DNA of 17,224 nt from NCBI GenBank assembly GCA_028281075.1, contig JANQKO010000556.1, positions 1 to 17,224 of the forward strand, written 5' to 3'. The translations under genes were made by a program, and so were the position numbers. Positions 7,180 through 15,434 of this stretch are shown here, piece after piece (the stretch's first letter is position 1; the number at the start of each line of letters is the position of its first letter). Under the pieces are notes generated by a model, which saw nothing but the letters and a program-made list of their open reading frames with translations, was not told where the DNA came from and searched no databases. Source of the stretch: Alphaproteobacteria bacterium (GTDB taxonomy: Bacteria > Pseudomonadota > Alphaproteobacteria > GCA-2731375).

Positions 7180-7261
7180 GTCGTCGCAATTTCCGGGATT
7201 CCGGCTGGGTGTGGCGGCCGCGGCGCGCGGTCGAAGCGACGAAACGCCGCAGCCGGCGGAC

Positions 7262-7675
7262 CTACTTGATGAACGGCACGGCGCCGCGCTGCGATGCCGA
7301 CAGCAGCGCGAGGCAATCGTCGCGCGCGCCGTCGGTGTCGGCGCAGTCCATGACGTTGTTCAGCAACAGCCGGCCGACCCGCTCGCAGGACAGGCCGGTC
7401 ATGTCGAACACCTTCAGGCTGGTCTTGCCGGCCGACAGCGGCGCCGTCTGGACGGCCAGACGCTTGGCCACGATCCCGTCGGTGTCGAACATGACGAGGT
7501 CCAGCTTGAGCGCCTCGAAGGACCGTGCCGTGCCGTTCTCGAGCACCAGATAGGCGCGGCAGGCATCGCCGTTCGGCTCGAGCTTGTTCAGTTCGATGCT
7601 GACATTGGTGTCGGCGGCTTGCGCGGCCGACGTCAGCAATGTGATGGCAATTGTCCACAACGCGCCCCTAAACAT
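7262..7675 (-). CDS. Small secreted four-cysteine protein of unknown function
   Basis: 137 residues. The frame is open upstream, but the ATG at 7675 is chosen because it follows a GGAGGG ribosome site (10-base spacing) and gives a clean Sec signal peptide (MFRGALWTIAITLL, cleavage at AQA-A near 20). The mature part is a compact beta-rich domain (VSIELNKLEP, CRAYLVLENGT, FEALKLDLVMFDTDG, KTSLKVFDM) with four cysteines at 39, 97, 111 and 121 that could make two disulphides, and a conserved-looking GAVPFIK end. I recall similar proteins in rhizobia and relatives, loosely annotated as Tat pathway signal domain proteins, but cannot check that here. It is on the same strand as, and just upstream of, the exbB-tonB train with a 285-base gap, so a separate transcript is likely. 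Function unknown; periplasmic location inferred. Confidence 0.8.
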   Translation of the reverse strand: MFRGALWTIAITLLTSAAQAADTNVSIELNKLEPNGDACRAYLVLENGTARSFEALKLDLVMFDTDGIVAKRLAVQTAPLSAGKTSLKVFDMTGLSCERVGRLLLNNVMDCADTDGARDDCLALLSASQRGAVPFIK

Positions 7676-7832
7676 TCTCGAATGTCCCTCCGGTTTCCCA
7701 ACGGTTCCCAATCCCGATGCCGCGCGCCGGTGTGGCCGGCCGCGCGGCGGCGCTACTGTAGGCCGCGGAACCGCCGGTTGTGAACGGCCCATTGCGGCGA
7801 AGCGCGTTCCTGAACCGGCCCGGCGTTCCGCG

Positions 7833-7866
7833 CCGCCGCCTGACCTGGCTCAAAGACAGGCGGCGG
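7833..7866. other. Inverted repeat (10-base arms) upstream of xfp
   Basis: Arms CCGCCGCCTG and CAGGCGGCGG with a 14-base loop in the 268-base divergent gap between the small secreted-protein gene and xfp. It is 78 bases before the xfp start. No T-run follows on either strand. It could be an operator or a leader-RNA hairpin. The rest of the gap shows no recognisable gene. Confidence 0.4.
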
Positions 7867-7899
7867 ACGCGTGGGCTCTCCTGCATTGAAATTGTCGTT

Positions 7900-7919
7900 C
7901 GCCGGACGATCGTCCGGCG
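7900..7919. promoter_or_regulatory. Perfect 20-base palindrome just before xfp (candidate operator)
   Basis: The two half-sites CGCCGGACGA and TCGTCCGGCG are exact reverse complements with no spacer, and the palindrome ends 24 bases before the xfp ATG at 7944. A possible -35 (TTGAAA, 7886-7891) overlaps its left flank. A gapless perfect palindrome at this position is typical of a dimeric repressor site; a folded leader RNA is the alternative. The regulator is unknown. Confidence 0.5.
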
Positions 7920-7932
7920 CGCCGGCGTTCAT

Positions 7933-7941
7933 GGGGAGAGG
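7933..7941 (+). promoter_or_regulatory. Ribosome binding site of xfp
   Basis: GGGGAGAGG just ahead of the ATG at 7944 fixes the start of the phosphoketolase gene and predicts good translation. Confidence 0.7.
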
Positions 7942-7943
7942 CC

Positions 7944-10310
7944 ATGTCTGACGTTTTATCGCGCGACGAGTTGCAGGCGATCGATGCCTATTGGCGCGCG
8001 GCGAACTACCTGTCCGTCGGGCAGATCTATCTGCGCGACAATCCGCTGCTGACGGAACCGCTGGCGCTGGCGCATATCAAGCCCCGGCTGCTGGGGCATT
8101 GGGGCACGACACCCGGCCTGAACTTCATCTACGTGCATCTGAACCGGCTGATCCGGAACCGGGACCTCGACATGATCTATGTCGCCGGTCCGGGACACGG
8201 GGGGCCCGGCCTGCTGGCCAACACCTATCTCGAAGGCAGCTACAGCGAGGTCTATCCCAACGTCTCGCCGGACGCGGGCGGCATGCGGCGCCTGTTCGAA
8301 CAATTCTCGTTCCCGGGCGGCGTGCCCAGCCACGTGGCGCCGGAAACGCCGGGCTCGATCCACGAGGGCGGCGAACTGGGCTACGCGCTGTCGCACGCCT
8401 ATGGCGCCGCCTTCGACAATCCGGATCTGATCGTCGCCTGCGTCGTCGGCGACGGCGAGGCCGAGACCGGACCGCTGGCGACCGCCTGGCATTCGAACAA
8501 GTTCCTCAATCCGGCGCGCGACGGGGCGGTGCTGCCGATCCTGCACCTGAACGGCTACAAGATCGCCAACCCGGCCGTGCTCGCCCGCATCAGCGAACAG
8601 GAGCTCGAAAGCCTGTTCGTCGGCTATGGCTACAGGCCGCATATCGTCGCCGGCGACGCGCCCGCGCGCATGCACCAGCAAATGGCCGCCACGCTCGACA
8701 CCGTCGCCGCCGAGATCCAGGAGATCCGGCAGCGGGTGCGCGGCGGTGGCGTCGGCGAACGCCCGCGCTGGCCGATGATCGTCCTGCGCACGCCCAAGGG
8801 CTGGACCGGGCCGAAGCAGGTCGACGGCAAGAAGGCCGAAGGCTCATGGCGCTCGCACCAGGTGCCGCTCGCCGGCATGGCGGCGAATCCCGGCAATGTC
8901 GCGCTGCTGGAGGACTGGCTGAGGAGCTACCGGCCCGACGAACTGTTCGACGAGACCGGCCGCCCGCGGCCGGAGCTGGCGGCGCTCGCGCCCCGGGGCA
9001 GCCGCCGCATGGGCGCCAACCCGCACGCCAACGGCGGCGTGCTGCTCAAGGACCTGCGGCTGCCGGACTTCCGCGACCATGCCGTCGCCGTCGACCGGCC
9101 GGGCGGCGTCACGGCCGAGGCGACCCGGGTGATGGGCCGGTTCCTGCGCGACGTGATGGCGCAGAACGCGGACCACCGGAACTTCCGCGTGTTCGGCCCC
9201 GACGAGACCGCGTCGAACCGCCTCAGCGCCGTGTTCGAGGTCACGGACCGCGCCTGGATGGCCGAGATCATCGAGGGCGACGACCATCTGTCGCCCGACG
9301 GCCGGGTCATGGAGATCCTGAGCGAGCATACCTGCCAGGGCTGGCTCGAAGGCTATCTGCTGACCGGGCGGCACGGCTTGTTCTCGACCTACGAGGCGTT
9401 CGTGCATGTCATCGACTCGATGTTCAACCAGCACGCCAAGTGGCTGAAGTCGACCAGCCAGGAGATCCCTTGGCGCCGCCCGATCGCGTCGCTCAACTAC
9501 CTGCTGACGTCGCATGTCTGGCGCCAGGACCATAACGGTTTCAGCCATCAGGACCCCGGCTTCATCGACCATGTCGTCAACAAGAAGGCCGACGTGATCC
9601 GGGTCTACTTCCCGCCCGACGCCAACACGCTGCTACACGTCGCCGACGATTGCCTGCGCAGCCGCAACAAGGTCAACGTCATTGTCGCCGGCAAGCAGCC
9701 GCAGCCGCAATGGCTGGACATGGACGCCGCCGTCAAGCACTGCGCCGCCGGCATCGGCATCTGGGCCTGGGCCAGCAACGACCAGGGCGCCGAGCCCGAC
9801 GTGGTCATGGCCTGCTGCGGCGATGTGCCGACCATCGAAACGCTGGCGGCGGTGCAGATCCTGCGCGCGCAGGCGCCCGAGCTGAAGGTCCGGGTGATCA
9901 ACGTCGTCGATCTGATGCGGCTGCAGCCGCGCGAAGAGCATCCGCACGGCCTCTCGGACAAGGAATTCGACGTGCTGTTCACCACGGACAAGCCGATCAT
10001 CTTCGCCTATCACGGCTATCCCTGGCTGATCCACCGGCTGACCTACCGCCGTACCAACCACGGGAACCTGCATGTGCGCGGCTACAAGGAGGAAGGCACG
10101 ACCACCACGCCCTTCGATATGGCCGTGCTGAACGACCTCGACCGCTTTCACCTGGTCGAGGATGTCATCGACCGGGTGCCCAAGCTGGGGCCCCGCGCCG
10201 CCTACGCCAAGCAGGCCGTCCGCGACAAGCTGATCGAGCACGCCCAGTATATCCGCGCCCATGGCCAGGACATGCCCGAGATCCGCGATTGGCGATGGTC
10301 GCCGTCGTGA
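7944..10310 (+). CDS. xfp: Xylulose-5-phosphate/fructose-6-phosphate phosphoketolase
   Basis: 788 residues, the usual length for Xfp. This thiamine-diphosphate enzyme splits xylulose 5-phosphate (and often fructose 6-phosphate) with phosphate into acetyl phosphate plus glyceraldehyde 3-phosphate (or erythrose 4-phosphate) in the cytoplasm. Family motifs are all present: GHWGTTPG (51-58), GPGHGGPG (82-89), the TPP/Mg site GDGEAETG (169-176) with downstream NKFLN, GSWRSHQ (300-306), EHTCQGWLEGY from 461, and SHVWRQDHNGFSHQDPG from 523 with the conserved active-site His region. The start is the ATG at 7944 with a strong ribosome site. No ackA or pta is adjacent, so acetyl phosphate use must rely on genes elsewhere. 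It converges on uraD across 91 bases with no clear terminator. Whether it prefers X5P or F6P cannot be read from sequence. Confidence 0.96.
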   Translation: MSDVLSRDELQAIDAYWRAANYLSVGQIYLRDNPLLTEPLALAHIKPRLLGHWGTTPGLNFIYVHLNRLIRNRDLDMIYVAGPGHGGPGLLANTYLEGSYSEVYPNVSPDAGGMRRLFEQFSFPGGVPSHVAPETPGSIHEGGELGYALSHAYGAAFDNPDLIVACVVGDGEAETGPLATAWHSNKFLNPARDGAVLPILHLNGYKIANPAVLARISEQELESLFVGYGYRPHIVAGDAPARMHQQMAATLDTVAAEIQEIRQRVRGGGVGERPRWPMIVLRTPKGWTGPKQVDGKKAEGSWRSHQVPLAGMAANPGNVALLEDWLRSYRPDELFDETGRPRPELAALAPRGSRRMGANPHANGGVLLKDLRLPDFRDHAVAVDRPGGVTAEATRVMGRFLRDVMAQNADHRNFRVFGPDETASNRLSAVFEVTDRAWMAEIIEGDDHLSPDGRVMEILSEHTCQGWLEGYLLTGRHGLFSTYEAFVHVIDSMFNQHAKWLKSTSQEIPWRRPIASLNYLLTSHVWRQDHNGFSHQDPGFIDHVVNKKADVIRVYFPPDANTLLHVADDCLRSRNKVNVIVAGKQPQPQWLDMDAAVKHCAAGIGIWAWASNDQGAEPDVVMACCGDVPTIETLAAVQILRAQAPELKVRVINVVDLMRLQPREEHPHGLSDKEFDVLFTTDKPIIFAYHGYPWLIHRLTYRRTNHGNLHVRGYKEEGTTTTPFDMAVLNDLDRFHLVEDVIDRVPKLGPRAAYAKQAVRDKLIEHAQYIRAHGQDMPEIRDWRWSPS

Positions 10311-10401
10311 GAGCCTGGGGCGGGCCGGCCGCCGTCGCGTAGGACAGCGCGTAGCCGGTGATCTCCAGCACCGCTGGTCATCGACGAGATCGCCTTCGGT
10401 G

Positions 10402-10911
10402 TCAGACCGGCGCCCCCAGGCGGATGCGCGCGATGCGGTGGACCTGGTCCAGGGCCGCGCGGAACTCGGCCGCGGTATCGTTGGCGACACGTGCTTCCAG
10501 GGCTGTCAGGATCTGCCGGCGGTCGAGGCCGGCGACGGCGATGATGAAGGGAAAGCCGTGGCGTTCGCGGTAGGCGCGGTTCAGCCGCCGGAAGGCGGCG
10601 AACTCTTCTTCCGTGCACTGGTCCAGGCCGGCGCCGCGCTGTTCGGTCCGGGAGGCATCCGCCATGTCGCCGGCCAGCCGCACCCGGTCGGCGAGCTCCG
10701 GATGCGCCCGCAGCAGCGCAAGCTGCTTTTCCGTGCCGGCCGCTTCGACGATCCCGCGCATGCGCCCGGCCAGGCCGTCGGCGTCGTCATGCGTGCCGCC
10801 GCGCGAGTCGTAGGCCGCCTCGGCGATCCAGGGCGATTCCTCGTAGACGGCGCCATACGCCGCCACGAAGGCGGCGCGGTCCAGGCGCGACGGTGATTTG
10901 GCTTCGGTCAC
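10402..10911 (-). CDS. uraD: OHCU decarboxylase (2-oxo-4-hydroxy-4-carboxy-5-ureidoimidazoline decarboxylase)
   Basis: 169 residues from the GTG at 10911. It catalyses the third step of urate breakdown, decarboxylating OHCU to S-allantoin. Signatures: the LDRAAFVAAYG opening (10-20), RAHPELA with catalytic His70, the SRTEQRGAGL segment (88-96), HGFPFI (118-123) and the terminal HRIARIRL helix with Arg. An earlier GTG at 10950 would add 13 Ala-rich residues and leave only 22 bases to guaD, so the shorter form is preferred because it places LDRAAF at the usual distance from the N-terminus; neither start has a good Shine-Dalgarno. It is divergent from guaD and separated from uraH and xdhAB, yet is clearly part of the same purine island. 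Confidence 0.88.
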   Translation of the reverse strand: MTEAKSPSRLDRAAFVAAYGAVYEESPWIAEAAYDSRGGTHDDADGLAGRMRGIVEAAGTEKQLALLRAHPELADRVRLAGDMADASRTEQRGAGLDQCTEEEFAAFRRLNRAYRERHGFPFIIAVAGLDRRQILTALEARVANDTAAEFRAALDQVHRIARIRLGAPV

Positions 10912-10972
10912 GGCGGCGGCAGCATACGCCGTCGTGATGGCCGGCGCCACGATCCGGCGCTACCATGTGGGC

Positions 10973-11455
10973 ATGAGCGGCAACGACGACCACGAGGCCT
11001 ATCTGCAACGGGCCATCGACCTGGCGCGGCGGCACATGGACGCCGGCGCCGGCGGCCCGTTCGGCGCTGTCATCGTCCGCCATGGCCAGGTGCTGGGCGA
11101 GGGCTGGAACGTCGTCACCTCGGCCAAGGATCCGACCGGCCATGCCGAGATGCAGGCGATCCGCGCCGCCTGCCGCGCGGTGGGCGACTTCCAGCTCAAA
11201 GGCGCGGTGCTCTACACCAGTTGCGAGCCCTGCCCGATGTGCCTCGCCGCCGCCTACTGGGCCCGCATCGACCGCATCTACTACGCCAACACGCGGGCCG
11301 ACGCGGCCGCCATCGGCTTCGACGATGCCTTCATCTACGACCAGGTGCCGCTGGCGCCCGAGGCCCGCAGCCTGCCCGCCATCGCGCTGCCCGGCGCCGC
11401 CGGCCGCGCGCTGTTCGCCGCCTGGGACGCCAAGGTCGACAAGATCCCCTATTAG
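10973..11455 (+). CDS. guaD: Guanine deaminase, CDA-fold nucleoside deaminase
   Basis: 160 residues of the cytidine-deaminase-like zinc fold. It has TGHAEMQAIRAAC (His57 zinc ligand, Glu59 proton shuttle) and TSCEPCPMC (zinc Cys87 and Cys90). The overall pattern, with ARIDRIYYANTRADAAAIGFDDAFIYDQV, matches bacterial GuaD-type guanine deaminases rather than TadA. It would convert guanine to xanthine in the cytoplasm, feeding the XdhAB enzyme encoded nearby. The ATG at 10973 is chosen because it puts the first helix (HEAYLQRAIDLA) at the usual distance; upstream there is only a weak GTGGG-like ribosome site, and a GTG two codons earlier is possible. puuD follows 103 bases downstream on the same strand. 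A general cytosine or adenosine deaminase role is possible, but the context favours guanine. Confidence 0.88.
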   Translation: MSGNDDHEAYLQRAIDLARRHMDAGAGGPFGAVIVRHGQVLGEGWNVVTSAKDPTGHAEMQAIRAACRAVGDFQLKGAVLYTSCEPCPMCLAAAYWARIDRIYYANTRADAAAIGFDDAFIYDQVPLAPEARSLPAIALPGAAGRALFAAWDAKVDKIPY

Positions 11456-11558
11456 CCATTAGCCGCTATGTTCCGGTCGGCCCCAGCCGTCATGCTGGCG
11501 GTGATTATTGGCGCAGGCCCGTATTGCGTCGGCCCGGCGGCTGCGCTTTGCTAGCGGC

Positions 11559-12737
11559 ATGGAAACCGTGCTCTACGAATGGCTCAGCCTGCTGCTGCGC
11601 TGGGCGCATTTCGCCATCGGCGTGGCCTGGATCGGCACGTCGTTCTTCTTCGTCTGGCTCGATCTCAGCCTGAAGCCGAACGGCCGCGACGGCGTCAAGG
11701 GCGAAAGCTGGATGGTGCATGGCGGCGGCTTCTACCGCGCGCAGAAATACACGGTGGCGCCGGAACGCCTGCCCGCGCCGCTGCACTGGTTCAAGTACGA
11801 GGCCTACGGCACCTGGATCACCGGCATGCTGCTGCTGTTCGTGATCTATTACTGGCAGGCCGACGCCTTCCTGCTCGACCCCGAGAAGGCCGACATCGGC
11901 GTGCCGGCCGGCATCGCCATCAGCCTGATCGCAGTCCTCGGCGGCTTCGCGGTCTATCACGGGCTCTGCAAGTCGCCGCTGCGCCACCATACCGGCCCGC
12001 TGGCGTGCCTCGTCTTCCTGCTGATCGTGTTCGCGGCCTGGGCGCTGAACCTGGTGTTCTCGGGCCGCGCCGCCTTCCTGCATGTCGGCGCGCTGGTGGG
12101 CACCATGATGGCCGCCAACGTCTTCGCCGTGATCATCCCGAACCAGCGCAAGACCGTCGACGCCCTGATCGCCGGCAAGGACCCCGACCCGGCGCTCGGC
12201 GCCGAGGCCGGCACCCGCTCGCTGCACAACAACTACCTGACCCTGCCGGTGCTGGCGATGATGATCGGCAGCCATTATCCGCTGCTCTATGATCACCCGC
12301 AGAGTTGGCTGATCGTCGCGCTGCTGCTGGTCGGCAGCGGCGCCTTCAAGCATTTCCTCAACCGCCTGGACCAGGGCGCGCGCTTCGCCCAGGCCGCCTG
12401 GCTGCTTCCCGCGACCGCCGCCGCGCTGGTCGTCGCCGTCATCCTCACCGCCCACCGGCCGGAACCCGCCGACGACGTGGCCGAGACCGTCAGCGACGAG
12501 GAAGCCTTCGAGATCGTCGAATCCCGCTGCTCGGTCTGCCATGCCCCGGAACCGGTCTGGGAGGGCTATCTCGCGGCGCCGGCGGGCGTGAAGCTGCACA
12601 CACCAGAACAGCTCGGCCGCCTCGGGCACGCGATCGAGGTGCAGGCCGTCCTCAGCCGCGCCATGCCGCCCGGCAACCTCACCGGCATCACCCCGGAAGA
12701 ACGCGCCGCCCTCGGCCGCTGGCTCGCGGACCGGTAG
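11559..12737 (+). CDS. puuD: Membrane urate hydroxylase with C-terminal cytochrome c domain
   Basis: 392 residues. The first 300 form the PuuD (DUF989) membrane domain with about eight transmembrane helices, beginning LLLRWAHFAIGVAWIGTSFFFVW, and conserved His residues. The last 80 residues carry one c-type haem site, CSVCH (Cys324, Cys327, His328), with a likely Met ligand in RAMPPGN. Established for the family: urate is oxidised to 5-hydroxyisourate and electrons leave through the cytochrome c domain to the respiratory chain, without H2O2. The ATG at 11559 is preferred over an upstream frame extension because it opens at the usual METVLYEW-type start; the ribosome site is poor. It sits between guaD and the convergent uraH (28-base gap), which supplies the next enzyme. 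Confidence 0.93.
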   Translation: METVLYEWLSLLLRWAHFAIGVAWIGTSFFFVWLDLSLKPNGRDGVKGESWMVHGGGFYRAQKYTVAPERLPAPLHWFKYEAYGTWITGMLLLFVIYYWQADAFLLDPEKADIGVPAGIAISLIAVLGGFAVYHGLCKSPLRHHTGPLACLVFLLIVFAAWALNLVFSGRAAFLHVGALVGTMMAANVFAVIIPNQRKTVDALIAGKDPDPALGAEAGTRSLHNNYLTLPVLAMMIGSHYPLLYDHPQSWLIVALLLVGSGAFKHFLNRLDQGARFAQAAWLLPATAAALVVAVILTAHRPEPADDVAETVSDEEAFEIVESRCSVCHAPEPVWEGYLAAPAGVKLHTPEQLGRLGHAIEVQAVLSRAMPPGNLTGITPEERAALGRWLADR

Positions 12738-12765
12738 CGGACGTTCCGCCGGCAGGACAATGGTG

Positions 12766-13119
12766 TTAGCTGCCGCGGTAGGTCGAATAGCTCCAGGGCG
12801 AGACCAGCAGCGGCACGTGATAGTTCTGGGCGGCGTCGAAGATCGCGAAGCGGACCGGGACGACGTCGAGGAATGGCGGGTCGGCGAGCGCCACGCCCTG
12901 GGCCCGGAAATAGGCCGCGACCTGGAAGGCGATCTCGTAGGCGCCGACGCGCACCGTGTCGCCGCTCAGCAGCGGCGCGTCCGTGCGGCCGTCGGCGTCG
13001 GTGACACCGGCGCGCAATTCCCGCCAGTCCTCGCCCTCGCGCCGTGACAGCGTGAACCGCATGCCGGCCGCCGGCTTGCCCTGTGCCGTGTCCAGCACAT
13101 GTGTCGATAGCCGTCCCAT
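12766..13119 (-). CDS. uraH: 5-hydroxyisourate hydrolase (transthyretin-like)
   Basis: 117 residues, normal for the family. It hydrolyses 5-hydroxyisourate to OHCU. Diagnostic motifs: LSTHVLDTAQGKPA at the N-terminus (catalytic His7), the central DGR (43-45), NYHVPLLVSPWSYSTY with His101, and the exact C-terminal YRGS tetrapeptide that separates HIU hydrolases from true transthyretins. No signal peptide is seen, so it is cytoplasmic. Its ATG shares one base with the xdhB stop (TGATG), so it is translationally coupled as the third gene of an xdhA-xdhB-uraH operon, and it ends 28 bases from the convergent puuD stop. Confidence 0.96.
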   Translation of the reverse strand: MGRLSTHVLDTAQGKPAAGMRFTLSRREGEDWRELRAGVTDADGRTDAPLLSGDTVRVGAYEIAFQVAAYFRAQGVALADPPFLDVVPVRFAIFDAAQNYHVPLLVSPWSYSTYRGS

Positions 13120-15434
13120 CAGTCTCCCCCCTGCAAGGCCTCGACGGCGGCGAGCACCGCCGCCGGCGTCGCTGGCGCGTCGAGCGGGACCGGTCGGTCG
13201 CCGTCGCCGGCCGCCGCCACCGCGTCGCGCAGCGCCAGCCAGACGCTGATCGCCAGCATCAGCGGCGGCTCGCCGATCGCCTTCGACCTGAAGATCGTGT
13301 CCTCCCGGTTCGGCGCGTCGTCCAGGATATGCACCCGGATGTCCGGCGGCACGTCGCGGCTGCCGGGGATCTTGTAGGTCGACGGCCCGTGCGTCCGGAG
13401 ATGGCCGTCGTCGTCCCAATAGAGCTCCTCGCAGGTCAGCCAGCCCATGCCCTGCACGAAGCCGCCCTCGATCTGGCCCAGGTCGACGGCCGGGTTCAGC
13501 GACGCACCGCAATCCTGCAGCAGGTCGGCGCGCAGCACGCGGGACTCGCCGCTCAGCGTATCGACCGCCACCTCGGCGACCGCCGCGCCATAGCTGAAAT
13601 AGAAGAACGGCCGGCCGGTGTTGGTGTCCATGTCCCAGTGGATCTTCGGCGTCCTGTAGAAGCCGGCCTCGGACAGTGACACCCGCCCGCGCCAGCACAT
13701 CTCGGCCAGCTCCTCGAAGGCCAGCGACTCGTTGCCGGCATGCACCCGGTTTTCCCGAAACACGATGGCGTCCGCCGCGACGCCGAAATGTTCCGCCGCC
13801 ATGGCCGCCATGCGTGTCCGGATCGCGGCGGCCGCGTTGTGCGCCGCCATGCCGTTCAGGTCGCTGCCGGTCGAGGCGGCGGTCGGGCTGGTGTTCGGCA
13901 CCTTGCCGGTCGAAGTCTCCGACAGCTTGATGCGGTCGACGTCGATCTGGAAGGTCTCGGCCACGACCTGCGCCACCTTCATGAACAGGCCCTGGCCCAT
14001 CTCGATACCGCCGTGGTTGAGATGCACCGAGCCGTCCGAATAGACGTGCACCAGCGCGCCGGCCTGGTTCATCTGCGGCAGGTTGAAGGAGATGCCGAAC
14101 TTGATCGGCATCATCGCCAGGCCGCGCTTGATCACCGGACTGGCGCGGTTGAAGGCGTCGATCCCGGCGCGGCGGGTATCGAACTCCGCCTGCCGCATGA
14201 CCTCCGGCACGATCCGGTCCAGCAGGTTGTCCTCGACCACCTGGCCATAGGGCGTCTTCTGCGCGGTGCCGCTGTAGAGGTTCACCGCGCGCACGGCCTC
14301 GGGCGGCTTGCTTAAGCAACGCGCCACGTCGTCGAGCAGCGCCTCGATCGCCAGCATGCCCTGCGGCCCGCCGAAGCCGCGGAACGCCGTGTTCGACACC
14401 GTGTTGGTGCGGCAGAGGAAGCCGCGGAAGCGCGCGTGCGGCAGGAAATAGGCATTGTCCGCGTGGCACAGCGCTCGGGTCAGCACCGGCGGCGAGAGGT
14501 CGGCATTGTGGCCGCAATGGGCGTAGAGGTCGATGCGCACGCCCGTCAGCTTGCCGTCGTCATCGAACCCGGCATCATAGCGGACCAGGAACCCGTGCCG
14601 CTTGCCGGTGACGATCATGTCGGCGTCGCGCGGCAGGCGCAGCTTCGCCGGCCGTTTCGTCCGGTCGGCGACGAGTGCCGCCAGCGCGGCGATGATCGTC
14701 GCCTGGCTTTCCTTGCCGCCGAAGCCGCCGCCCAGCCGCCGCACGCGCACCGTCACGTCGTGCATCTTCAGGCCGAGCAGGCGCGCCGTCGCCTCCTGCA
14801 CCTCGGTCGGGTGCTGGGTCGAGGAATAGACCAGCAGGTCGCGGTCTTCCCGCGGCAGGGCCAGCGCCACCTGGCCCTCGAGATAGAAATGGTCCTGTCC
14901 GCCCATGCGCAGCGCGCCCGACAGCCGGCGCGGCGCCGCGCCGATGGCCGCGTCGGCGTCGCCCACCGCCATCACCGACGGCGGGCGCAGGTAGCTCTCG
15001 GCCGCGATGGCCGCGTCCAGCGTCAGCACCGCCGGCAGTGCCTCATAGGCCACGTCGACCGCCCGCGCGGCCCGGAACGCGGCGGCTTCGGTCTCCGCCG
15101 CCACGACGGCGACCGGCGCGCCGGCATAGTCGGCCGTGCCGGCGAACAGCGCCGGCTCGTCATGCGCGATCGGCCCGACCGCGTTCGCGCCCGGAATGTC
15201 GGCCGCGGTCAGCACGGCGGCGACACCGGGCAGCGCCAGCGCCGGCGCGGTGTCGATGCCGGCGATGCGGGCGCGCGGATGCGGGCTGGTCACAAGGGCG
15301 CAATGCAGCAGGTCCGCCGGCGCCGGCATGTCGTCCACGTAGACCGCGGCGCCGGTGACGTGCTTCCGGGCGCTGTCGTGCGGCGGCGACTGGCGCACGC
15401 CGCCCCGGATGCCCGACGGTGGCGGCCCGCTCAC
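13119..15434 (-). CDS. xdhB: Xanthine dehydrogenase, molybdopterin-binding large subunit
   Basis: 771 residues. It is the Mo-cofactor subunit that hydroxylates hypoxanthine and xanthine to urate. The start is the GTG at 15434, which overlaps the xdhA stop as GTGA and removes 15 unrelated residues that the open frame would otherwise add inside xdhA. Domain order is typical: an N-terminal Ald_Xan_dh_C-like region (SARKHVTGAAVYVDD), the GGFGGKE loop (236-242), AFRGFGGPQG containing the substrate-site Arg, HGGIEMGQG for the cofactor, and GEPPLML with the catalytic Glu at about 722. Everything needed for activity appears intact. The maturation chaperone gene xdhC, often next in line, is absent here; uraH follows instead. 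Confidence 0.96.
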   Translation of the reverse strand: MSGPPPSGIRGGVRQSPPHDSARKHVTGAAVYVDDMPAPADLLHCALVTSPHPRARIAGIDTAPALALPGVAAVLTAADIPGANAVGPIAHDEPALFAGTADYAGAPVAVVAAETEAAAFRAARAVDVAYEALPAVLTLDAAIAAESYLRPPSVMAVGDADAAIGAAPRRLSGALRMGGQDHFYLEGQVALALPREDRDLLVYSSTQHPTEVQEATARLLGLKMHDVTVRVRRLGGGFGGKESQATIIAALAALVADRTKRPAKLRLPRDADMIVTGKRHGFLVRYDAGFDDDGKLTGVRIDLYAHCGHNADLSPPVLTRALCHADNAYFLPHARFRGFLCRTNTVSNTAFRGFGGPQGMLAIEALLDDVARCLSKPPEAVRAVNLYSGTAQKTPYGQVVEDNLLDRIVPEVMRQAEFDTRRAGIDAFNRASPVIKRGLAMMPIKFGISFNLPQMNQAGALVHVYSDGSVHLNHGGIEMGQGLFMKVAQVVAETFQIDVDRIKLSETSTGKVPNTSPTAASTGSDLNGMAAHNAAAAIRTRMAAMAAEHFGVAADAIVFRENRVHAGNESLAFEELAEMCWRGRVSLSEAGFYRTPKIHWDMDTNTGRPFFYFSYGAAVAEVAVDTLSGESRVLRADLLQDCGASLNPAVDLGQIEGGFVQGMGWLTCEELYWDDDGHLRTHGPSTYKIPGSRDVPPDIRVHILDDAPNREDTIFRSKAIGEPPLMLAISVWLALRDAVAAAGDGDRPVPLDAPATPAAVLAAVEALQGGD

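Noticed and set aside
6260..7783. 507-codon plus-strand frame covering exbB and the small secreted-protein gene
   Set aside because: It crosses two supported minus-strand genes and their intergenic region, with His/Gln/Arg-rich composition and no family features.
7991..9535. 514-codon plus-strand frame inside xfp
   Set aside because: It is a frame-shifted shadow of the phosphoketolase, with Arg/Ala-rich low-information sequence.
10165..10371. 68-codon minus-strand frame in the xfp-uraD gap
   Set aside because: It begins plausibly but runs antisense into xfp and becomes Arg/Gly-rich. There is no ribosome site or recognisable family.
10365..10377. Small stem (CCAGC/GCTGG) in the xfp-uraD gap as a bidirectional terminator
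   Set aside because: A five-base stem with no T-tract on either side; not distinguishable from chance.
11505..12629. 374-codon minus-strand frame opposite puuD
   Set aside because: Antisense shadow. puuD has clear membrane helices and a haem motif on the plus strand.
12737..12749. Small stem (GCGGA/TCCGC) at the puuD stop as a terminator
   Set aside because: Five base pairs with a three-base loop and no T-run; too weak in GC-rich DNA.
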